From Mya arenaria (lineage: Eukaryota > Mollusca > Bivalvia > Myida > Myidae): 64,000 nt of DNA. The number at the start of each line of letters is the position of its first letter. Within the stretch, counting starts at the first letter, position 1. The stretch spans positions 73,206,902 through 73,270,901 of the forward strand of contig NC_069124.1 in the NCBI RefSeq assembly GCF_026914265.1. Reading direction: 5' to 3'. The position numbers were made by a program, and so were the translations under genes. The notes beneath the pieces are model-generated. The model made no database searches. It had not been told where the DNA came from and saw nothing but the letters and a program-made list of their open reading frames with translations. This document shows, in pieces, positions 45,801 to 57,800 of the stretch.

Positions 45801-48800
45801 TTTGGTGTAGTGGGTCCGGTCTTACCTGCAAATACCGGGGATCCCGGCTAGATGCATTCAGTTTTTAAACCTTATCGTTTGTAATTGACTAATTTACTTT
45901 TTTTGTGAACGTTTTATGAAATTAGGATATTCTAATGAATGCTCAATATAACAGGTTATTGAATGTTAAGCTGGTTCACAAATATTTAATATGCTTTTAC
46001 ATGGATAAAATGCTAAGATGGCTTACTTGATGTGGTGTGTACCATTTGTTGAATTATTAAGTATGTGTTGTGTTGTTGTTTTTTTGTTAAGTTATTAAAG
46101 ACAGAAAAAGGTCATTGAATTTTACTTACTGTTCCAAAATTCATGACTATAGCATCACACGTACTGATTCCAGGTTAAACCATTTAAGTGATCATGATGA
46201 TACTATGTATAAAAAATGTATCAATTACTGATATTATGAATTTTCGATTATTGTCCGATAGTAAATCGAAATGCTTGGTCCAATTCGATTCGATTATCGA
46301 TAGCAAATGGAGTCCAATTTTCAAACACTAGTGTTATATCCACTGTGCTACGAAGGCTTACCTTAATGGTTGGAATATTTAAGCTTTATACCTAACTTGG
46401 TTATATCACGTGATAACATTGACTAGCCAATCACGCATAAGGAATGAATTCTACTAGGTAGACATACCTAGTAATCTTTTTTAATGGGAAAATACGAAAA
46501 AAATGCGAAAAACAAATTAATTGTTAACTATATGGTACTTCAGTTACTAAATTTCAATGCATTGTACACATCGATACCAAGTTCATGTCAGTTTTTGACA
46601 ATTTTCTTTTTTTTCGCTGTTTCATCATACCGAGTACAGCCCCTTTAACAAGAGACACACATAATATATAAAATGTATGCAGGTAATTAGTAAATTCATC
46701 GGTATTACAAGTCCTACATTTTAAATTTAAAAATGCAAAAGTCTTTCAATTTGCAAGGGCATGGTAAAAACATTAACACACATGTAACAATGTACTTGAA
46801 TTGATTTTGACTTAATTCATCTACTGCTACCTTTCAACTTTAAAAATACAATGTCCTTTGACTTTAACTAAATGTAAAATAGGAACTCGTTGTCTAATTA
46901 ACTCCGCAAATACTACAGAGCCATTCAGAATGTGATCTTTTGACTGCCTTCTGTTTAGGTCAGTAAATGAACAATAGGCTATATCAATTTGAATGTTTAC
47001 ACAATCTTTGTAATTTGAACAAATATTGATCATTAATTGATTGGCATGTTACAGAGTGCTGAGTGTATGAGTAAAATGCAAAGTCAGAGGTTCATTTGTG
47101 ATTGAAAACCTTGTTTTGATATGTTTATTTCACAGTTTTATTACTGAGTATCATTAAATGTCTTAATTTGGAACAAGGGAATACTGGAATTTTTCTAATG
47201 AGGTAACTTTAGTATTGTGTTTATGATAGAATTTATAATTCAGACTGTCAAAATTATTGACCTTTCATAGCTTTCCCTTTTGCAAATATCAGTATTCATA
47301 AAGCTAACAATAATATACCTAAGGCCAGAGTTTTTTTATCTTTAGATTTATGGGAGATTTTTCAAAAAGTTGGGTAAGGAGGAGGAAATAAAAATAAAAA
47401 TAAAATGTATAAAATGTCCCAAAGGAGAAATAAATAAAAATAAAACGGATTTTTCTCCGATTTTTTTTATTTTTTAAATCTTCTTATATCATGAAGACAA
47501 AACACACCTTACTTGTGTCAGCTATTTCATAGTCTGAAAAAAGAGTGATAGATCACCATAAAGTTTCAAAAGCATAATTAAAAGATCCTTTTAATGACTG
47601 AAAATATTGACCTCAACACTGTGAGTTCAAGCGCTTATTGAAATTAATTGTATATATTTGTTCGAATGCATCTATGCATATGAGGTGCATATATTATCAA
47701 CCCATGGATTTTAACCAATGAAACATGTCAGTGTAATAAAGAAGTTTAAATGGCCAATTCTAACCTTTTGCCCACAATATAAGCATATCCTTTCCATTGA
47801 AACCGTCTCCGTGGCCTAGTGGATAAGCGTCCGCCTACGGAGCGGGAGGTTGTGGGTTCGATCCCTGGCCGCGTCATACCAAAAAGACGTTAAAAGTTGG
47901 TACAAGTAGCTCCCTTGCCTGGCGCTTGGCATTTAAAGGGTAGTGCTTGGAAAAGTGGTGTACTCAGTACTGGTTTAACCCAGGAAAGTTGTACCCCGTG
48001 TATCGGTGCTTTACACCGAGCACGTAAAAGAACCAAGGGGTCTCTTCGAAAAAAGAGCTAGGGTCTCGCACCCGGACTTCCTTGTATCCCACCACTGTCT
48101 CTTCAGCGTGCTGTCCCTTCAGCAAAAACAAAGGACCCCGTTGGAAATAAGTGCTTGCACTTTCACGGGTTATCCTTGATCGCAAGGTCTAAAGAAATAC
48201 ATACATTGTGAAGTAATCAAACATTGAACACAGTTTCAGACACGGTATAATAAGGAGGTCAAATGTGTTTTTCTGTCTTTAACGAAATAGCACCGTGACA
48301 ATTTACCGTGATGTGGTTTTTATATAGAAAATATAACCAAAAAAAAAAGATGAAGCTCTGATGGAAATTCCTCTTCACTTCAAAGTTTGACAGGGCTTAC
48401 GGATACACAGACAGTCAAAATCTACATTTATGTACTTCACCAAAGAAAATTCGGGAGCATTAAGATAAATTTTACAAGTGTTATATGTTTCAAAAAAACA
48501 GGTCTAAGAACTGATTTTAGAATCAGTCCTGAAAAATATCCTTCTAATTCCAGCTATGCCCGTTGGCAATAAGCAACGGATAAGTTTGACTTCTTGCACT
48601 GACTGCCAGATATCTTATGTTCAGATTTTTTTCTGTTTTATCGGAAACACACACTATGTTATTATTACATCATTTTCAGTATTCTATAACGATTTAAATT
48701 CTAACTCATTATTAAACTAATTAACAACTACGAATATCACGATACCTTGTGTTTTTCTCTTCAAATATGTGATCGTGAAGCAGTGTGTTCAATGCTCCCC

Positions 48801-51800
48801 AGAGTCAAATTCAGAAAAAAATATCCATTTTGACTATGATGAACACGATATCATTTTGCAGTTTGTGTTTGTCAGAAGCTATACATTTTTGCGCTGTAAT
48901 CCAATTCATCCTTGTTAATATACGACGTGCGCCAACGACTTTTAATAGACAATACAACCCACGAACTTCTGTCTCCTTATTTTGACCGGAAGTTTCGCAA
49001 TCATTCCACGAAACGCGAACAACATACTGAATCTACCAAAAAATCACAATAAACACGCTCTAAGTTCACCACGGTTTGATTTAAATAATGAAACATAAAC
49101 ATCGGAACGTTTTTGTAGTAAAACATTTCTATATAGCTGCAGAAATTGTGAGAAATAAGGGATATGACAAAAAGTACTTTCACTTTTGACAGGACGTTGT
49201 TATGGTAACGAGTACCTGTTCTGTTTCCGCGCGTTTGACCGATAATGAATGACAATTGGTACACCAGTTGGTTCTGAGATATGGGTTATAGAACACTAAT
49301 TTTATTTTTTTCTTAACATTGGAGCAACGTTCGTCGGAAAAAATAAAAATAAAACTACGAAAATGAATTTTATTTTTATTTGGGTTTTGCAATATTTAGG
49401 TACGGCGCTCCCGTAAATCTAAAGATATAAAAACTCTGGCCTAATGTTTTTTAAGTTTTTCATTATTTTATAATGAAAATTTAGTTGTTGATTGCGTTAA
49501 GCTATTTAAATTGAAAACTTGAAGAAAAAGTTTATGTTTATATAAATGTGTATAATTAAAAATCATTCCTCAAAGAGAAATTCCTTTCAAAAGATTTTAT
49601 CTTTTTTTGTTATGCATTTTTAATTTTGATAGCCAGAACTAAAAGGCACCTCTATAAACATGATTCCAATTTTGATTTCATAATGGTTGTTAAATGGATT
49701 TGGTAATTTGATTTTCTAAATAAGTGTTCAAAGAGTTTTATTCTTGTTATGGAAATGGAAAATGAATGACTTAATGTATTTGGAGTGTTATTGTTCCCCC
49801 AAGGTGTAAGTGGGGGAGATATATTAATCTTTGGATTAAAAGTGCAATGTCTGCAGAAGAATAGGTAAGTTTTTGTTGTTGATTAGTCTGATCTGCAGAT
49901 TAATTCTTAAATTAATGGATCATAGATCAGGTTTTTGGCCTTATACATTTTTCGGTTGTGCTACTTTGAGATTTAGAAACGTCTTACAGATTTAAGTTCT
50001 AAGGTTTTTGGCAGGGGCAGTTTTTTAAAAATACAGCTGGACAGGCGAGATGTTAAAAAACATTGAGGTATCAATTAGTTAAATGACAGTTATAGGATAC
50101 AAAGTTAAACCTATTTTGAGAGTGGTCTAGTGGTTTAAGTATCTGTCACTCACCCAAGTGGTTGTGGATTCAAGCCCCAGAGGTGGTATGTATCACATTC
50201 ACTCTCTAAAAGGACACCAGCTGTGATTTATACGCGTGAAACAGACTCAAAATGATTCATAACAGTGTAAAGCTGTCTTCAAAATGAGCTTGAATAAATT
50301 AGTATCCACACCAACCAAGAAACAGGTGTATAAGAATAGGTCTTTCCACGCCTGTCAGGTTTGAATTTCTACATGATTGAATATTTTTCCATTCTTTTGG
50401 GAAGGATTTTGTTAGTTACATGATTAATTAAAATTTAGTTATAATTAATTGACTTAATACTTTACACAACTATTAAGAACTGTCCTACAATTGGGTAACA
50501 TAACTCCATATTAACCCTAAATACAAATTATGGCACTTGATTGACTTTTATAGTTTACTCATTTTAATATTATATTTTACTCATTTTAATATTTCTAACA
50601 AGGATTTCACAATATGAATAACTTTAGATAGGTTTGACATATGGCGACCAAACTTGGAAAATAGGAAGAGTTTATAGAGACTTTTCATGTGATTGTGTTT
50701 TGGGCCCTGCAAGTCAAAGTCAAGGTCACTGTTGTTAAAATAGAAAAATGGTAAGTACTGAATAACTTGATTTAGAATAGGGTGACATATCGGCATACCA
50801 AACTTGGTATATAGAAAGAGTTTATAGTGACCTTTCAGCATCATGCATTTAGGGCCCATAATTTGGTCAAGGTTACTATTATATATCCTAAAGATAGATA
50901 ACTGTTTGGTACTGAATAATTTCAGTTAGGCTTGTAATATTGTGACCAAACTTGGTATGTAGGAAGAGTTTATGGAGGACTTCCATAGGATTGTGTTTGG
51001 GGCCCCTTAAGGGTCAAGGTCACTGTTACTGAAAATAGAAAAAACAGTTGAAACTGAATCTCATAATAAAGTCTGGAGTTCTGTTGTCAATCATTGAAAA
51101 CCTGGTATTGTTCCATTGCAGCTATTCTTGTTTACTTTTTAAATTGACTTTTTTATTGCTTTTGACAGGCACATATTACATTATTGTATTAATTTCTAAA
51201 TAAAGCGGCATATCTTGGAGCGTGCTGTCCTACAACAGCTCTTGTTTTATTAAATACTGGTTCTTTGAATAATATTTGAAACTTGATGTCCATGAATGAA
51301 ACTAAATTGAACCTATAAAATCAATATAGGATGGTTTTATTATCCCAAAAATCTATAATTTTCAGGTCCATTTCTTTTTTATTTGCCATTCAAGCGTCAG
51401 AAAAATGTTTAAAAAGACCCTGAGTCTGATTAATTAAAATGTGCTGTTAACATTTTTCCCCCACTGATACGGTCAAGAAACTTGAAAGGATAAAATTTAC
51501 ATTAGCTTTAGCTTCAATACAAAGTATAAGGAGTTTTAAGGTAAAGAAATGACTCCTGTGAGATTTTGTCATTCCCTGAATCATTTATAGGTTACTAAAC
51601 AAATAGTATTGCACTTAAATAATGAAAATATTTCCAATAGTTTTTTAGATTGTAAAAATAATATTGAAATGTTCATTAAGATGTTTTAGAAATTGTGATG
51701 TATGCTGTCAATGGTTAATGGTTTTAAAGAAAGACCTCACCTGTGTTACCTATATTGTGACAATGAAGGGTGCAAAAACAATATTTTACTTGTTATGAAT

Positions 51801-54800
51801 CTTAAAAAGATATGTTATAACATATCATTCAAGTTTGTCATAAAAACTGGCCACTGCACGATTGTCAGAAGCTAATGTCCATTTCGCTCCTTAAGTTGAT
51901 AAGCAGGCAATATGGATGGTACTTGAAGTGCTATATATCATATCACATTTGGTTCTTGTTTGAATATTCAAGGCAGTTTTGTCTTTGAAAACTGGCCAGA
52001 TCAACAACTATGGTCTAGGGTGAAAGTTGAAGTATTTACATATATTTGTAAGCAGTTAAAGCACTAAAAGTATTGGAATGCAGTTTATATACTCAAAACC
52101 AACCCACTTAAGACTTTTAAAGACGATGTTTGAACAATTACCATACAGGTTCAATGCCTATTTGTCATTGAACTCTTGGGATTTCCTTACATGTTAATAA
52201 CACATGAATTTTATATGACCTGTTTAAAACTTAATTCAAAGTTTATCTAAATAGTTTTGAAATTTTCCCATTCAACTAGAAAAGCTATTATGACAAAGTT
52301 TACAATTTCTTAAATGTGCATAGATAGTTATTTATTCAGTATTGTGGACTTTTTCAGTGTTTGATTACATTTATGATGTGGAAATAATAAGGCTACCATG
52401 TTGTGTATATTTTCTATGAAGTATGATTATTTCATCAATAGTGAGATTTAGAATTGGCATTCAAAAACTGTTTTTATATTCAGCATTTGATAAATTATAG
52501 CTAATATGGCATTCTGAGAGATATAACAAGATCATCGTAAAGGAAAACCTGTTTGCTTAAGTATTTGTATTAAATATGAGAGGAATCAAATCTTGATATA
52601 TTGAAACAAGACGTTTCTTTTAGTAATTTGTAAAACACAGTGCAAACAAGATATCAAAATTGGATGAATATTTACGAAAAATAATATTGAAACAAATATA
52701 ATATCAAGCTGAAACTGCTTTGGAACAAAATCTAAGTTGTTTGTTTTATTGCATCGTGTAAACCTGTTGTAAGTTTTGATTGGTTGATTACAGCGTGGGG
52801 ACTTTCCTGACCAGATTCCAACACGAGAGAACGGTGACGCAATGTATTACAGCCCAGAAAGAACGTCTATGAACTCTCTGAAAGGAGGAAACGTGCAGGA
52901 TTCTATGCTATCACTTTTCCCTGATGATGACAGTGGATTCAAGTAAGATATGTTTGAACTTCATGAGGGGGGAATATAATTTCATACTACAGTAGTACAT
53001 TAAAGTTCAATTTAACTGCAGATGAGGTTATTACAAAAAGGTCAATTCTTGAACTTGTGGTGCATAGGAAGGAAAATGCTTGTTCTTACTGAGTCAGCTT
53101 TTGGATCATGGCTAGATTTTTGTGCTTAATTCCAAACTTTGACACTTTGGTGTTTACAATATGATGGATTTTTTTGTTATTCATTGTATTTAGCACTGTT
53201 GTAGCTCACACAAACTGTGTTTGATTCCAGCTCAACCCTAAGATCAAGAAGCAGATCAGGCTTATATCTGTCGGACGACTTAAGCAACTCTTCACCCAGA
53301 ATGAATCGTTCACGCTCCATGTCACGTATTCACCTGAACGCCTCCCAGGAACTTGACCCTGGGCTCACAAGCTCCTTACGGGCCCGGCCCTTTGAGTTCT
53401 CCCTCCGACATCTCAAGGACAATCTCGATGACAGTGAGAACAGACGAGTGGTGCTCGTACACAAGCTGAAAGAAGCTCAGGAAACATTAGAGGTTCGTTG
53501 TGAAGTTGATGTACCTGGAAATTCTTACTATGGTGTTTCAGCTAAATAACTAATATGATTTACTAAAGAAAAAATGTTATAAAAAGCTGCAAATGTAAAA
53601 CATATTTCACTGCACAGGAATTTTATGAATTATTTTAAATAGGTTTCTTGTAAGATGTTATGGTTCTGTTTTATGAAATTGTTACAGCATTTGTTTCACG
53701 CCATTTTCAGTTACAAAATGACCGACTGAACAGAATAGAAGGAACTGCAAAAACAAACTCTGTCCTTGTTGATGATCTCAAGTACAAAGAAAAGGTAAAT
53801 ACTTGGAAATAATACTATGTACCCGGTAACTTCAGAAATATTTTATCTGAAGTTATGAGACTTGGTACAAATGCTTGAAGTGCAATACTGAACAAGTTTG
53901 CCAAGTCTCATGTTAATAAATTATAATAAAGGGTTTCCAATTCATAACAGTCAAGTTTTAGCACGACAATGACACTCGCACTACCAGTGCTAACAATGAT
54001 CTGACAATATCAACTTTTTTCTTGTAACAGCTGAGGTATAAAATATTTCTGAAGTTACCGGGTATGCCCCTTTATAAACAAAGAAAAATGAATGAACATT
54101 GTCCTCCACTCTCCATGCTCTGTTATTGGCCATGTCTTGTATGAAATGTGTTTATGATATTGATATTTTGATTTTAGACTTATTGGGATATCCTAAGAGA
54201 GAAAACTGGTTCAAACAGGGTTTGTTAAGAGTTGCTAGATTAGGTCTAGATATATATGAATGGTATAAAGAATGGTGGAACTTTGCAAATTACGCAAATT
54301 TGCTGATATCAGTTTCAAAAAATTGCTTCTAACAAGTCTGATTCTTGTGTTGACAAAGCTGCTTTGTACTCCAATGTTTAGTATTATAGTGTCAAATTCA
54401 TATATATCTGTTAAGTATTTAAATCTCTCCCAATGAATATATTGATCTTGGAAATTGAAATGATTGATTGAAATGCTTTTACTATTGAATATATTGTTGA
54501 TCAATTGTATACATACTTATATAAATATAAGAAATGATTTTTTAAGAGGTTTAAATCATACCATTAGTGCTTTCTTAAAGGCCCTTAAGATGCAGTATTA
54601 GAGTTATGAAATATAGAATTTTTTTGAAAAGATTAAAGACATTTACTGTCATGAAAGATAGAAATATATGTATAATTGTAAAAAAATTAAATTTACAAAG
54701 AAAAATAGTAAAAATTAAAAAAGGAAAATTTATATCCAGGACCTCTGGATTGCCAGAATAGGTCTTTACCACTGGACTGCTGAGGCTTGTAATGTTACAC

Positions 54801-57800
54801 TATAAACACTTCTCATGATTATATTGGAATTTGTCAACATTGCAGTGAAAGTTGTCAACATTCAAACGTTTATGTTTTACATGTTCAGTGAACATACTTT
54901 TGAAAAAATTGTCTTTATATAAACAAATACACTGACCAAAGACAAGAGTGTGACTTTAATGAATACAAATGTTAGACTTGGACATGACTATACTCAAAGA
55001 GAAACATAAATGGCAAAGATAGGCTGACTATTTTTGGTCATTTACAAAACAAGAGCAATATCCTGCACTGTCTGTTGTGCATTATTTGCCCTCAAGAGAC
55101 TACAAGCTAACTGTGTGTGTGTGTGTGTGTGTATTTCAGGGGTATCGAGACAAGTTGGACCAGCTAGACCGCTCGGAGGATGAGAAGAGCCTGCTGCGCT
55201 CGGAGAACACTCGACTGCGTGATGAGATGCAGAACAGGTGAATAACCATCATCGTCTTGATTTCTTTTTACCCTTTGTGTGTTTGTGGACTAATTTGGTG
55301 TATGCTTTTAATTGACTTTGATATATCTTGTTGAATCTTTTTTTATAGATTTGCAAACTTATTTAAATAGTTTGTTATTTAAGTTTAAGCCAGTTTATTC
55401 AAAGTGATGGTATTTGAATGATATTAAGTTGAATATAAGTATTTGTCGTCTCATCTCCTACAATTAACATATTTTTACCAAAGACCAGTTTTGATACCTA
55501 CTTGTTTTGCAGCATATATAAACCATACCTTCATACAACAGACAGGTACATTTGTGAGCTAATGTCAAGAGTCTCTTTGTATTGCTTTGCAACTGATTGT
55601 ATAACTGAATAAAACTAGCTTCATGCCAGCCTTAAAAAAACAATCTAAAAAAATGGCATTTTGTTTGGACAGTCAGTTGCAAAACTAGCCAGCGGTGCAC
55701 CCAAAAAAAAACACATGTAAAAATGGCAGTTTGTGTACCAGCTTAACAAATTTATGTTTGCTAGCATAGAATTTTCAACATCTTAGTACTTAAGGTTAAT
55801 ATTAATTGTATTCCGATCAAAAAGTTCTTTAATTATTCCCTAAACACGCTCACCTAAAGAAGTGACAGGTACGTTTTCTCAAGAATCTATCAAGCGCTTT
55901 GTTATCATGTTTTCACATGTTTTGCACAGTGTGTTCACTTGATGTTTGCACAAATTATACACAGACATTTTCCATGTTTTACAAGTTGATGGCTTTAATT
56001 CATGCTTTTTCTGTAAATGTAAATTAAGCAATCATATGAAAACAATGCAAGTTGTATGGAAAAATTAACACCAGGTAGGATTAAAAGGGTTGTTGCTAGT
56101 TTTGCTTGTAGATAAAGTGAATGTGTGAACTTTTTTCATACTATAAGTGTAATTTTCTTGTATAAATATTTGTTTTGTTTGCATTCAGATGTTTTCAAGG
56201 TTAAAAATCATTAAAACACATTACCCGGTAGGTAAAACTGTTACATACATTAAAGTTGCATTTTTCAGGTGCATTGATTTCTGTTCACAGATGCTTCTTT
56301 ACATAATGAGGAGATTTGTCCATACTTAGTCTATCACCTATCTCTGTCATGATAGCCTTACTTCATTCTTTTTTCTAAAGTCTACCTTAAAAAAGTTGAA
56401 AGTAGGTAAAAATGTTAAAAATCTGTTTGTTTGGCTGTTGTAACAGTTGTTGCTCATACTACTGTTTGCAAATGAATTTAAGTTTTGAATCATTGAATGA
56501 TGGTGGCTGTAAGTGCTCCCAAATTTGTCTAATGAATGTCAAATGAAATGCAACATCTATGGCCCCACTTCAAAGAAGCCAACTACAGTCATCAGCAGTT
56601 TGCATACTTTGTCTTTTCCCCAAGAACTGCTTACTGAAGAGGCAGTCTCATACTCTGCAAAGCATCCATACTGTGCATGTACACTTTTCATTGGTTTCAC
56701 ATCAACTGACCAATTAATTTTAGCTTTAAATTACAGTCTTAAGAATGGCACTGGGACAAATGGGAACTGTTTGAAGTGCCAAAACTTACTGCTCAAAGTT
56801 GCTTTTAAGGTCATGCAAACTAACCATATCATGGATTGAAAGAGGCATCGCAATCAAGTTATATTTAACTGAATGACGAGTATGACTTGCTTATTTGCAA
56901 ACAGTAGTAATTACTGAATAAACAGCATTAGAATTATCAGAGTACATGTCTATAAATATTTTGTGCAATTTTAGTTGATAATAGGGAAATTGTCGCTCCA
57001 TTCACATCTATATGTGAAGCCATTGGTGGTCGAGCTTGTGTATACATCCTTACATCCCTGCCTTAACATTCATTGTGTGTATTGCAGGATTGACAAGCTG
57101 GACTTTGCTCTGCGGTCACTGCAGGCCCAGCATCAGGTGGCGGAGACGGAGAACTACAAACGCAGCAACCTCCTGGAACAGACCACCTCTGCACTAACGC
57201 TACTTGAAAATGAGAACCAAAAACTTAAAAAGGTACAGATGAAATAGAACAGAACAAACATAGCAAAAAACTACCAGCTTTTACCTGACTGAAAACTATA
57301 TTCGATAACTTTGTTCTTTGCCTTTGTAAATTTGCAAGATCAACCTAGGTTTTACCAGACTTGGCTGGTAGGTCATACAAGTTTCACAAACCATAACAGA
57401 GGCAGGAAGGGTTGCATGTGATAAACAGGAAAGATAATATAGAGATTCTTAATACTGGAATACCAACTCCAGGAACTAAACCAGCAGGCGAACACCTCGC
57501 TACCATCATCTTGCTTAAAATACCACCGTGAAGCAGGTTAACTACAGGAAGTTTAGATATTCCTCATTTCATTAAAATAACTATGGACAAGAAATCTTTC
57601 TCTAAAGAATAAAGACATAAAAAGAACATAAAAAATCTGTAATCGTTATTTAATATATTTGCTAGAAGTATTTTCCTTCTTCAGGACAAGGACCAGCTGC
57701 GGCATGAAATACTCGTTGCTAAGGAGGCGATGGAGATGGCTCGGGAAAAGTTCAGCCCCATTGAGGATGAGAATAAACACATGAAGTATGAGCTGGAACG

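Larger units (their letters stand above)
37160..52793. other. 15.6-kb first coding intron of the coiled-coil gene
   Basis: No exon is recognised inside. It is largely built of repeats, listed separately: two nested MITEs (37750-38304), three tandem-repeat elements (38925-39975, 43240-44551, 50430-51246), a hAT-like element (40404-41515), a nested pair (44959-46648), a 2.1-kb element with a SINE inside (47332-49442) and a second SINE (50115-50330). The parts between (about 41520-43240, 46650-47330 and 51250-52790) show nothing beyond AT-rich DNA. Confidence 0.75.

Noticed and set aside
47805..47880. A tRNA gene
   Set aside because: The head has A and B boxes, but it continues into a 300-bp SINE body and lies in a transposon, so it is a SINE head.
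54099..54332. 77-codon frame (LGYPKRENWFKQ...)
   Set aside because: No recognisable family and no fitting splice sites or phase for the coiled-coil gene; intronic.
56513..56839. 108-codon frame in the intron before exon 57088
   Set aside because: Cys-containing but unlike any family I know, and no acceptor/donor pair fits the phase-2 junction.
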